DNA from: Sandaracinaceae bacterium
GTDB lineage: Bacteria; Myxococcota_A; Polyangia; Polyangiales; Houyiibacteriaceae
NCBI GenBank assembly: GCA_016706685.1
Contig: JADJJE010000004.1
Location: forward strand, 310,001-374,000
Reading direction: 5' to 3'
Length of the DNA stretch: 64,000 nt
Shown: positions 49,395-56,838 of the stretch, in pieces
Layout of the letters: every line of letters starts with the position of its first letter
Position numbering within the stretch: position 1 is the first letter of the stretch
Position numbers and translations under genes: made by a program
The notes under the pieces: model-generated
The model's input: only the letters and a program-made list of their open reading frames with translations
The model's database searches: none
What the model was told of the DNA's origin: nothing

Positions 49395-51076
49395 GGGGGA
49401 CCTCCAGCCGCCGGCAGCCCGTGGCCGGGCACGAGCAGCGTCCTGCGGAACGCGTCATACAAAAAGCGGTCGCTGTGCTCGGGGTTGTGACAGCCGGTGC
49501 ACACGCTCGCCGGCACGTCACGCCGCGCCGGCGCCACGCTGCCTCCGGAGGCCACGTGCGCGCTGCCCGGACCGTGGCAGTTCTCGCAGCCCACGTTGAT
49601 GAGGGCGCCGTCGCCCAGCTGCGTGACGGTGGAGCCGCCCGGCTGCAGGTAGCCCGTCACGTGGCACCCCACGCAGCTGAGGTTGAACTGCTTGTGGCGC
49701 ACCTCGAGCGTGCTGTAGGCCCGCCCGTGCGGGTGCCCACGCCACCACGTGTACGCCGCGCTGTGGCAGCTCTCACATGCCGCCGAGCCCAGGTAGTGCG
49801 GCTCTCCCGCAGCCACGGGTTCGGGTGCCCAGTCGGCCAGCGCGACCCGGTTGTGCTCGTTCACCCGGCGCGCCAGGGCCTCCATGGCAGCGGTCACCTC
49901 GGCGTCTTGCGGCGCGTCGGGTGGCAGCTCGAAGAACGTGGCCGCTAGGGCGAGTTGGTCCGGGGGCAGGGCGGGTGGAACGACCCCCGCGAGCTCCGCC
50001 TGCATCCCGCTCAGGCGGCCCCGCTGCCGCGCGATCTGCTGTGCGTCGGCGCCCTCCTGCTCCCAGCGCGCGAGGCTGGCCGAGAGCTCCTCGATGTCCG
50101 CCTCGAGCGTGGTGCGACGGGCCGCCGCGCTCCATGGGCTCACGTCCACGATGGGGCTCGCGGGCGCGGTTCCCGGCGGCGGCAGGTAGATGCCCGCCAC
50201 GGTGACCCCTTGGCCCTGCCGGCTGGCGTGCAGCACCAGCGCGTCGCCCGCGCTGCCCGGGGGGAGCGCCTCGTCCACGTCCGCCCCGCCCAGCACCACC
50301 ACGTGCACCCCGGCCACCTGAGCCACCGCCCGGGCCGTCCGGCGCCCGCCACGTGTGAGCACCACCACCAGATCGCGCGTGGCGTTGGCTGGCGCATCCA
50401 ACAGAGCACGCGTGGCGTCGGCGGCCGCCCGGGGCTCCTCCTCGGTGATGCCCAGCACCAGCACGGTGCGCCCCGCCACCTCGCGCCGCACCGCGTCGCT
50501 GGCCTCGCGCCCCAGCAGCGGCAGCCGCGCCCGGGTGGCCAGCGCCTCGAGCGCCTGCGGCTCGGCCCTGTCGTGTGCTCCGGGCAGGGCGGCCGCCACC
50601 TCGAACCGTGCCACCACGTCGGCCACCGCCTCGGCGTTGAGCGCGTCTTGGCCCGCCTGGGCACGGGCGGCGAAGCTGGGGCCGTCCGCGCCGTCTGCAG
50701 CCGGGGCGCCTTCGTCCGGAGCGCCATGCGCGGCGGCGTGTGGGCCGTGCGACTGCCCGGAGAAGAACAGGTCACCCGCCATCAAGGTGAGCGTGGGCCC
50801 GGCAGCCCGTGTGGCCGCGATCCGTGCGGCGACCCGATCGATGCCCCCGAGGGGACGGCTGGTGCAGCCGCAGGGCTCGAGGTAGCCCTTGAGATCAGTA
50901 ACGATGGCGAGGGTGAAGGCGGGGGGGGGCAGGGTGGCCTCCACCAAAGGCGACTCGCCCCCATCCGGGTCCCCACCGCAGCCCCGCGCCGTACACGCTG
51001 CAAGCAGGAGACAGCAGCCGAGACCCCACAGCCGCGCCGTGAGCCTCGAGCCGCGCGTGGCGTTGACCTCTGGCAT
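49391..51076 (-). CDS. lipoprotein joining a metallophosphatase-like domain to a tetraheme cytochrome domain
   Basis: A 561-residue lipoprotein with lipobox LAAC near residue 28. After it comes a domain resembling the 5'-nucleotidase/UshA metallophosphatase fold (FTLAIVTDLKGYLEPCGCTS and repeated LVVVLTRGGRRTAR-type strands), though the usual metal-binding DxH is DLK, so activity is doubtful. The C-terminal ~130 residues carry four CxxCH heme motifs: CESCH, CVGCH, CENCH and CTGCH (near residues 434, 468, 497 and 526). The pairing suggests electron transfer coupled to binding of a phosphorylated or sulfur compound. The start ATG is at 51076; a GTG nine bases upstream is possible. Confidence 0.85.
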   Translation of the reverse strand: MPEVNATRGSRLTARLWGLGCCLLLAACTARGCGGDPDGGESPLVEATLPPPAFTLAIVTDLKGYLEPCGCTSRPLGGIDRVAARIAATRAAGPTLTLMAGDLFFSGQSHGPHAAAHGAPDEGAPAADGADGPSFAARAQAGQDALNAEAVADVVARFEVAAALPGAHDRAEPQALEALATRARLPLLGREASDAVRREVAGRTVLVLGITEEEPRAAADATRALLDAPANATRDLVVVLTRGGRRTARAVAQVAGVHVVVLGGADVDEALPPGSAGDALVLHASRQGQGVTVAGIYLPPPGTAPASPIVDVSPWSAAARRTTLEADIEELSASLARWEQEGADAQQIARQRGRLSGMQAELAGVVPPALPPDQLALAATFFELPPDAPQDAEVTAAMEALARRVNEHNRVALADWAPEPVAAGEPHYLGSAACESCHSAAYTWWRGHPHGRAYSTLEVRHKQFNLSCVGCHVTGYLQPGGSTVTQLGDGALINVGCENCHGPGSAHVASGGSVAPARRDVPASVCTGCHNPEHSDRFLYDAFRRTLLVPGHGLPAAGGPP

Positions 51077-51170
51077 CGCAGGCACTCATAGCGATAAAGT
51101 GCTCGGGGAACAAAGCATTCCCTCCTGCCCAGGAATCGCGCCCGCTCGGCCACACAATGCGCCAGTCGCC

Positions 51171-51199
51171 TTGACGCTTGTCTGCAAGCCCGCTAGCTT
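51171..51199 (+). promoter_or_regulatory. candidate promoter of the rpsP operon
   Basis: TTGACG (51171-51176), a 17-base spacer and TAGCTT (51194-51199), giving a ~61-base 5' UTR before the rpsP ATG at 51267. The same TAGCTT hexamer appears in the candidate promoter at 16423-16428. Confidence 0.5.
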
Positions 51200-51266
51200 C
51201 CGCCGCCGGTTGCCCCCGAGGACCTTTCCTTGGCGCAAACATCCCGGAAAAAAGAGGAATCTCCCC

Positions 51267-51524
51267 ATGGTCGTGGTTCGACTTGCCCGACGTGGCGCCA
51301 AGAAGCGTCCGTTTTATCACATCGTCGTCACCGACAAGCAGAACGCGCGTGACGGCCGTTTCATCGAAGAGATCGGCTACTACGATCCCTCCCGTGAGAT
51401 CACCGAGGCCCACGTTCTCTACGACCGCCTGGCCCACTGGGTTTCGCAGGGTGCTCAGCTGAGCGAGCGCGTCGAGAAGGTCGTCAAGGCCCACAAGAAG
51501 GCCAGCGCAGCCGCGGCTGCCTGA
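51267..51524 (+). CDS. rpsP: 30S ribosomal protein S16
   Basis: An 85-residue small ribosomal protein. The family core is clear: VRLARRGAKKRPFYHIVVTD near the N-terminus, then RDGRFIEEIGYYDP and the YDRLAHWVSQGAQLSERV end, with a Lys/Ala tail. The start ATG at 51267 has GAGGAA upstream. It opens the standard rpsP-rimM-trmD-rplS translation operon, here with khpA between rpsP and rimM. Confidence 0.96.
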   Translation: MVVVRLARRGAKKRPFYHIVVTDKQNARDGRFIEEIGYYDPSREITEAHVLYDRLAHWVSQGAQLSERVEKVVKAHKKASAAAAA

Positions 51525-51531
51525 GCCCGAG

Positions 51532-51590
51532 CCAGCTCCAGCCGTGCCGGTCGCCGCTTCTTCGGCGCCACTCAGCGGAGCTGGTTTTCT
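51532..51590 (+). terminator. intrinsic terminator or attenuator inside the rpsP operon
   Basis: CCAGCTCC (51532-51539) pairs with GGAGCTGG (51577-51584), followed by TTTTCT. The loop contains a second stem, CGCCG-CTTCTT-CGGCG (51552-51567). It lies between the rpsP stop and the khpA start (51618). The 8-bp stem plus T-run fits Rho-independent termination, perhaps partial, so that rpsP is made in excess of the downstream enzymes. Confidence 0.6.
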
Positions 51591-51617
51591 CACTTTCACT
51601 CGAGGCTCGTCGGTACC

Positions 51618-51857
51618 TTGCAGGACCTCAAAGATCTCGTCGCCTACATCGCCCGTGCGCTCGTGGATGACCCCGACTCCGTGGAAGTCTCCGCGGTCGA
51701 GGAAGACCGCGCCATCGTGCTGGAGCTGAGCGTGGCCGAGGACGACCTCGGGAAGGTCATCGGACGCGAAGGCCGGACGGCACGCGCCCTTCGCACCGTG
51801 GTGGCCGCTGCCTCCACGCGCTTCGACAAGCGCGTGGTGCTCGACATCCTCGAGTGA
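51618..51857 (+). CDS. khpA: KH-domain RNA-binding protein KhpA
   Basis: A 79-residue protein that is almost one KH domain. The GxxG RNA-binding loop reads GREG within GKVIGREGRTARALRTVV. KhpA pairs with KhpB/EloR in many bacteria to bind RNA and control growth or division. No khpB is in the window. The start is the TTG at 51618; there is no better start in frame. It overlaps rimM by 4 bases. Confidence 0.9.
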   Translation: MQDLKDLVAYIARALVDDPDSVEVSAVEEDRAIVLELSVAEDDLGKVIGREGRTARALRTVVAAASTRFDKRVVLDILE

Positions 51858-52417
51858 CCGGCAAGCGCGAGAGCAGCGCGCCGGATGGCAGCGAGTCCAA
51901 GTGGGTGGCCCTCGGGGCCATCACGCGGCCGCACGGCGTCCGGGGCGAGCTGCGCGTGCACCTCTTCAACGCGGACTCCGACCTGCTGAGCACGCTGCCG
52001 CGCGTTCACCTGCGGAACGCCGATGGGCACCTGCAGATGTACTCGGTGCGCTCCGCGCGCCGCGCGCCCAAGACGTGGCTGTTGGCGCTCGACGGGGTCA
52101 CCACGCCCGAGTCGGCCGAGGCCCTTCGCGACCACGAGGTGTGCATCCCCCGCGCGGAGATGCCCGTCCCCGACGCCGACGAATTCTACCTGGGCGATGC
52201 CGTGGGCCTGCCCGTGATGCGCGCCGGCGAGAAGGTGGGTGAGGTGCTCGAGGTCATGCTGTATCCGAGCATGGAGTGCTTCCGCTGCCGCTTCGAAGAC
52301 GGCATCCGCGAGGTGCCGGTGATGCGCCCGTGGGTGGAAGGTGTGGACATCGAGGGCGGCGAGGTGCGGGTCGGTGATCTGGACGATCTCCCGCTCGAGA
52401 AGCTCGGCGGGGCCTGA
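51854..52417 (+). CDS. rimM: ribosome maturation factor RimM
   Basis: A 187-residue 30S assembly factor that acts with S19. The N-terminal domain shows VALGAITRPHGVRGELRVHL, the family's G-x-I-x-x-x-H-G-x-x-G signature, and the C-terminal PRC-barrel domain carries DEFYLGDAVGLPVM and the PMECF-like stretch before VPVMRPWVEGVDIEGG. GTG start at 51854, overlapping khpA, and the TGATG junction at 52417 joins it to trmD. Confidence 0.93.
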   Translation: MTGKRESSAPDGSESKWVALGAITRPHGVRGELRVHLFNADSDLLSTLPRVHLRNADGHLQMYSVRSARRAPKTWLLALDGVTTPESAEALRDHEVCIPRAEMPVPDADEFYLGDAVGLPVMRAGEKVGEVLEVMLYPSMECFRCRFEDGIREVPVMRPWVEGVDIEGGEVRVGDLDDLPLEKLGGA

Positions 52418-53187
52418 TGCGCTTCGAGGTGGTCACGCTCTTTCCCGAGCTCTTCGCCGCAGCCGACGTGGGTCTGCTGGGCAAGGCGCGCGAGCGGGGG
52501 GACGTGTCGCTCACGCTGCTGTCCCCGCGCGAGTTCGCCACGGACAAGCACCGCTCCGTGGACGACTACCCTTATGGCGGCGGCAGCGGCATGGTGCTGA
52601 TGCCCGCGCCCATCGTGGAGGCGCTCGAGCACCTGGATGCCCAGCGCTCGGGGCCCACGCGGCGCGTGCTGCTCACCCCGCAGGGCGCGCCCTTCACGCA
52701 GCGCACGGCCGAGCGGCTGTCCACGTACCCCGCGCTCACGCTCATCTGCGGGCGCTACGAGGGCTTCGACGAGCGCATCCGCAGCCACGTGGACGAGGAG
52801 CTCTCGCTCGGTGACTTCGTGTTGTTGGGCGGTGAGATCGCCGCGCTGGCGGTCATCGAGGCCACCGCGCGGCTGCTGCCCGGGGTGCTGGGCAACGAGC
52901 GCTCCGCCACGGACGAGTCGCACGCCGGCTTCCTGCTGGAGTACCCGCAGTACACCCGGCCGCCCGAGTTCCGGGGGCAGGGCATCCCGGACATCCTCAT
53001 GAGCGGACACCACGCCAAGATCGAGGCATGGAGGCGGCGCGAGTCCGTGCGGCGCACCTTGCAGCGCCGGCCCGATCTGCTCGAGGGGCGCACGCTTCAT
53101 GCGGAGCTCGCCAAGCTGGTGGCCTCGGTGAAGGCCGAGCTCGCCGCCGAGGCGGAGCAAGCGCCCACCGACGGGGACGCCACGTGA
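52417..53187 (+). CDS. trmD: tRNA (guanine37-N1)-methyltransferase TrmD
   Basis: Methylates G37 next to the anticodon and prevents frameshifting. The 256-residue SPOUT enzyme shows MRFEVVTLFPELFA, DDYPYGGGSGMVLMP, the SAM-binding knot LICGRYEGFDERI and SLGDFVLLGGEIAALAVIEA, and the LEYPQYTRPPEFRG signature. It ends with an Ala/Glu-rich tail and overlaps the next gene by 4 bases. Confidence 0.96.
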   Translation: MRFEVVTLFPELFAAADVGLLGKARERGDVSLTLLSPREFATDKHRSVDDYPYGGGSGMVLMPAPIVEALEHLDAQRSGPTRRVLLTPQGAPFTQRTAERLSTYPALTLICGRYEGFDERIRSHVDEELSLGDFVLLGGEIAALAVIEATARLLPGVLGNERSATDESHAGFLLEYPQYTRPPEFRGQGIPDILMSGHHAKIEAWRRRESVRRTLQRRPDLLEGRTLHAELAKLVASVKAELAAEAEQAPTDGDAT

Positions 53188-53759
53188 GCCGGCGTGTCTA
53201 CTGCGCCCTGGTCCACCACCCCGTGAAGGACCGCGATGGCGCCACCGTGGCGACTTCCATCACCAACCTGGACGTCCACGACATCGCGCGCTCCTCGCGC
53301 ACTTACGGCCTCGCGGGGTACTACCTGGTCAGCCCCATCACCGCCCAGCACGCCATCGTGGACCGCATCCTGGACCACTGGCGGCCGGGCCAGGCCGGGG
53401 CGGGGCGTGTGCCCCAGCGCGCCGAGGCGCTTCGATTGATCGAGGTGACCCGCAGCATCGAGGAGTCCATTGCGCACATCCAGGCGCGGGAGGGCCAGGC
53501 GCCACGCGTGTGGGCCACCGGCGCGAGGGCCCCCGAGGGCAAGGCCATCCTGTCCTTCGTGGAGGGGTCACGCGTGCTGCATGATGACCCTGGTGTGCCG
53601 ACCTTGATCCTGTTCGGGACGGGCCACGGGCTCACGAACGATACCGTGCTCGGCGCCGATGCCGTGCTGGCCCCGATCCGCGCGGGCAGCGACTACAACC
53701 ACCTCTCGGTGCGCGCCGCCGCGGCCATCATCTTCGACCGGCTCTTCGGCGAAGGCTGA
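53184..53759 (+). CDS. SPOUT-like RNA methyltransferase (TrmD C-terminal-related)
   Basis: A 191-residue protein resembling the TM1570-like RNA methyltransferase family that often lies beside trmD in deltaproteobacteria. Family features include the start YCALVHHPVKDRDGATVATS, TNLDVHDIARSSRTYG, and a knot-like end TLILFGTGHGLTNDTVLGAD and SDYNHLSVRAAAAIIFDRL. The target base is not known. GTG start at 53184 inside the trmD stop. Being inside the operon suggests a tRNA substrate, which is inference. Confidence 0.85.
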   Translation: MSRRVYCALVHHPVKDRDGATVATSITNLDVHDIARSSRTYGLAGYYLVSPITAQHAIVDRILDHWRPGQAGAGRVPQRAEALRLIEVTRSIEESIAHIQAREGQAPRVWATGARAPEGKAILSFVEGSRVLHDDPGVPTLILFGTGHGLTNDTVLGADAVLAPIRAGSDYNHLSVRAAAAIIFDRLFGEG

Positions 53760-53781
53760 CGGCGCCGAGATGGATATTGGA

Positions 53782-53809
53782 TTGACATCCCTCGGGATCA
53801 GGCTAAACA
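53782..53809 (+). promoter_or_regulatory. candidate internal promoter for rplS
   Basis: A perfect TTGACA (53782-53787), a 16-base spacer and TAAACA (53804-53809), in the 100-base gap before rplS, giving a ~43-base 5' UTR. This would let L19 be transcribed apart from the upstream modification enzymes. Confidence 0.5.
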
Positions 53810-53859
53810 GCGACCCCCAACGCCACCGGGCATGTTGTCCCGCGAGACGCAGGTAGACC

Positions 53860-54219
53860 ATGAGCAAAGCTGTCCCTCTCATCCAGGCGATTGACGCCTC
53901 CCAGGCCCGCACCCTGACCCCCTTCCGGCCCGGCGACACCGTCCGCGTCCACTATCGCATCCGCGAGGGTGAGAAGGAGCGCGTCCAGGTGTTCGAGGGC
54001 GTCGTGATTCGCCGCAAGAGCGGCGGCGCTGGCGCCACCTTCACCGTCCGCAAGGTCTCGTACAGCGTCGGCGTCGAGCGCATCTTCCCGCTCAACTCGC
54101 CCCGCATCGAGAAGGTGGAAGTGCAGGCCCGCGGCCACGTGCGCCGCGCCAAGCTGTACTACCTCCGCGATCTGGCCGGCAAGAAGTCCCGCCTGCGCGA
54201 GACCAAGAAGCACCGCTGA
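53860..54219 (+). CDS. rplS: 50S ribosomal protein L19
   Basis: A 119-residue ribosomal protein at the 30S/50S interface. Family sequence is clear: FRPGDTVRVHYRIREGEKER, VFEGVVIRRKSGGAGATFTV, VGVERIFPLNSPRIEKVEV and the basic end RRAKLYYLRDLAGKKSRLRE. It closes the translation operon and is followed by a strong hairpin. Confidence 0.97.
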   Translation: MSKAVPLIQAIDASQARTLTPFRPGDTVRVHYRIREGEKERVQVFEGVVIRRKSGGAGATFTVRKVSYSVGVERIFPLNSPRIEKVEVQARGHVRRAKLYYLRDLAGKKSRLRETKKHR

Positions 54220-54267
54220 AGCCCCGCGGTCCGAAGGGATCGCGTGCGCAGCCGTGTGTTCGTCACG

Positions 54268-54299
54268 AACGCCCTCGAACAGCCTGTTCCGGGGCGTTT
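54268..54299 (+). terminator. hairpin terminator after rplS
   Basis: AACGCCC (54268-54274) pairs with GGGCGTT (54292-54298) and GAACA (54277-54281) with TGTTC (54285-54289) around a 3-base loop, making a nearly continuous 14-bp stem with one U-G pair and one mismatch. Only a short T stretch follows (GTTTC), so it is strong as a structure but not a textbook Rho-independent terminator. Confidence 0.6.
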
Positions 54300-54346
54300 C
54301 GCCGTTGGGTCGGGCGTGCTCCCGGCATGCCGGGTATGCTCGCCGC

Positions 54347-55054
54347 GTGCGCATCGACGAGCACTACGACGAGTACGAGACGCTGGCCGGGGGGCGCGTG
54401 GTGCACCTCCGCACCATTCGGCCGAGCGACAAGGATCTCATGCGGGAGGGCTTCGAACGCCTGGGTCCGCAGTCGCGCTACGCTCGCTTCTTCACCGGCA
54501 AGAAGGAGCTGCACGACGCGGACCTGGTGTACCTGACCGAGGTGGACGGCGTGGACCACGTGGCTCTGGTGGCCGGCGAGAACGACGGGCACGGGGTGGA
54601 GCATGGCCTCGGGGTGGCGCGCTTCGTGCGCTGCCTGGACGACCCGCACGTGGCCGAGCCCGCCATCGCGATCGTGGACGACGCACAGGGGCTGGGCCTG
54701 GGCGGGCTGATGCTACGGCGCCTCACGGACGCGGCGCGTGAGCGTGACATCTGGCGCTTCCGCTGCCCCGTGCTGGCCAACAACGAGGCCATGCAGGCGC
54801 TGCTGGCGGAGATCCAGCCCGACGTGCGGCGGAGGGCCGACGCGCCCGGCGTCACGCTCTTGGAGATCGCGCTGCCGGGCACACCGGCCACCGATGGCGG
54901 TGAAACGGGCACCCCGCCCGAGCGCGGAAGTGGGCTCTACACGCTGACGTCGGCCATCCAGCGGCTGCTGGCGTCCGTGGCGCGCCAGGCCGTCGCGGTG
55001 CCGTACCGCTTCCGCGGCGGCAGCCCCCCGGACGACACGGACCCCTTGCCATAA
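54347..55054 (+). CDS. GNAT-family acetyltransferase (Pat-like domain)
   Basis: A 235-residue protein with a GCN5-related acetyltransferase fold close to the acetyltransferase half of protein lysine acetyltransferases: VHLRTIRPSDKDLMREGFER, RYARFFTGKKEL, then the acetyl-CoA site IAIVDDAQGLGLGGLMLRRL (the Q/RxxGxG/A loop). About 60 residues follow, with a hydrophilic tail. No ADP-forming CoA-ligase domain is attached, unlike full-length Pat. The GTG at 54347 is preceded by TATGCT, six bases away, which could make a leaderless start. Confidence 0.8.
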   Translation: MRIDEHYDEYETLAGGRVVHLRTIRPSDKDLMREGFERLGPQSRYARFFTGKKELHDADLVYLTEVDGVDHVALVAGENDGHGVEHGLGVARFVRCLDDPHVAEPAIAIVDDAQGLGLGGLMLRRLTDAARERDIWRFRCPVLANNEAMQALLAEIQPDVRRRADAPGVTLLEIALPGTPATDGGETGTPPERGSGLYTLTSAIQRLLASVARQAVAVPYRFRGGSPPDDTDPLP

Positions 55055-55068
55055 TTCGTGCGAGCGCC

Positions 55069-56838
55069 ATGGTTCCGGACTTGGCTGCGCCCCCCATGAA
55101 GACGCTCGGGTCCTACTTGCGACCCTACTGGCGATCGCTCGCCATCGGCGGCGCGTTCTTGTTGCTGACCAACGTGGTGGACAAGAGCATCCCGTGGCTG
55201 CTGCAGCACGCCATCGACGCGCTGATCGCGCAGGACCTCACGGTGGTGCGGAACTATGCGCTGGTGGTGCTGGTGCTCGCCGCCGTGATGTGGATCGTCC
55301 GCATCTTGTCGCGCGTCTACGTCTTCAACGTGGGCCGTGACGTCGAGTTCGATCTGCGCAACGAGATCATCGACAAGGTGCACACGTTGGGGCCGAGCTT
55401 CTTCCGCCGCATGCCCACCGGCGAGATCATGAGCCGCGCCACGAACGACCTCGGGCAGCTGCGCCTGCTGGTGGGCTTCGGCGCGCTCAACGTGGTGAAC
55501 TCCGTGATGGCGTACGTGGGCGCCATCGCCCTCATGACGGCCATCTCCCCGCGCCTCACGCTGCTGGCGCTGGTGCCGTACCCGGCGTTCATCCTGGTGG
55601 CGCGGGGCTTCGGAAAGGCGCTCTACGACCGCTCGCGCGACGCGCAGGCGGCGCTCGGGACGCTCTCGGACCGTGCACAGGAGAACCTGGCCGGTGTGCG
55701 CGTGGTGCGCGCCTTCGGGCTCGAGCCGCAGCAGAACGCGCGCTTCGAGGAGGCCAACCAGGACGCCATCCGCGCCAACATGCGCTTGGTGGTGACGCGC
55801 GGCTTCATGTGGCCCGCGCTCATGCTCATTGGGTCCGTCGGCACGCTGATCGTGCTCTGGCAGGGCGGCGCCATGATCCTCCGCAACGAGCTCACGGTGG
55901 GGGAGTTCGCGGCCTTCAACGCCTACCTGGCCTCCCTGGTGTGGCCCACGCTGGCCTTCGGCTACATGCTCTCGGTGGTGCAGCGCGGGCGCGCCAGCTT
56001 CGAGCGCGTGCGTGAGATCCTGGATGCCCAGCCCGACATCGCCGACGCGGAAGCGCCCGTGGCCATGCGCGGGCAGGGCGCTGTGCGCGTGGCGAGCCTG
56101 GATGTGACGCGCGACGGAACGCAGGTGCTGCACGGAGTGTCGCTCGAGGTACCTGCGGGCGGCTCGCTGGCCATCGTGGGGGGCATCGGCTCGGGCAAGA
56201 GCACGCTGGCCGCCACCCTCCCGCGCCTGCTGCCCACGCCGCCCAGGACGGTGTTCGTGGACGACCAGCCCGTGGAGGCGCTCGCGCTGCGGGACCTGCG
56301 TCAGAGCGTGGCCTACGCCCAGCAGGAGCCGTTCCTGTTCTCCACCACCATCGAGCGCAACATCGCGTTCGGGCTCGGTAACGACGACTCGCTCAGCCCC
56401 GCGCAGCTGCGGGAGCGGGTGCGAGCCGCGGCCGACGAGGCCAGCATCCTCGACGAGATCGACAACATGCCGGGGGGCTTCGACACGCTGGTGGGCGAGC
56501 GTGGCGTGCAGCTCTCGGGCGGCCAGAAGCAGCGCATCTCGCTGGCGCGCGCGCTGCTCAACGCCCCGCGCGTGCTGGTGCTGGACGACCCGCTGAGCGC
56601 CGTGGACGCCAAGACCGAGGCGCGCATCCTCGAGGCCCTCGACCGTGCAGGCGAGGGGCGCACGCTGATCCTGGTGACGCACCGCGTGGCTGCCGCGGAG
56701 CGCATGGATCAAGTGGTGGTGCTGGAAGCCGGCCGCGTGGTGGAGCGCGGCACGCACCGCGAGCTGCTAGCGACAGGCGGCCGCTACGCGCGCATGGCCG
56801 CACGGCAGGCCCTCGAGGCGGAACTCTCCACACTATGA
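55069..56838 (+). CDS. ABC exporter half-transporter, subunit 1 (degenerate catalytic site)
   Basis: A 589-residue membrane ATPase with six expected helices (about residues 20-290) and a C-terminal ATP-binding domain. Walker A GGIGSGKST, Q-loop AQQEPFLFS, signature LSGGQKQRISLARAL and H-loop VTHRV are intact, but Walker B ends VLVLDDPLS: the catalytic Glu is Asp. Its partner (next gene, overlapping by 4 bases) has an intact Walker B but an altered signature. Together they would form one active and one degenerate site, as in heterodimeric exporters such as TM287/288. The substrate is unknown. Confidence 0.92.
   Translation: MVPDLAAPPMKTLGSYLRPYWRSLAIGGAFLLLTNVVDKSIPWLLQHAIDALIAQDLTVVRNYALVVLVLAAVMWIVRILSRVYVFNVGRDVEFDLRNEIIDKVHTLGPSFFRRMPTGEIMSRATNDLGQLRLLVGFGALNVVNSVMAYVGAIALMTAISPRLTLLALVPYPAFILVARGFGKALYDRSRDAQAALGTLSDRAQENLAGVRVVRAFGLEPQQNARFEEANQDAIRANMRLVVTRGFMWPALMLIGSVGTLIVLWQGGAMILRNELTVGEFAAFNAYLASLVWPTLAFGYMLSVVQRGRASFERVREILDAQPDIADAEAPVAMRGQGAVRVASLDVTRDGTQVLHGVSLEVPAGGSLAIVGGIGSGKSTLAATLPRLLPTPPRTVFVDDQPVEALALRDLRQSVAYAQQEPFLFSTTIERNIAFGLGNDDSLSPAQLRERVRAAADEASILDEIDNMPGGFDTLVGERGVQLSGGQKQRISLARALLNAPRVLVLDDPLSAVDAKTEARILEALDRAGEGRTLILVTHRVAAAERMDQVVVLEAGRVVERGTHRELLATGGRYARMAARQALEAELSTL

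Noticed and set aside
54312..54340. Full promoter for the GNAT gene
   Set aside because: TATGCT is well placed six bases before the GTG, but no -35-like hexamer lies at a suitable distance.
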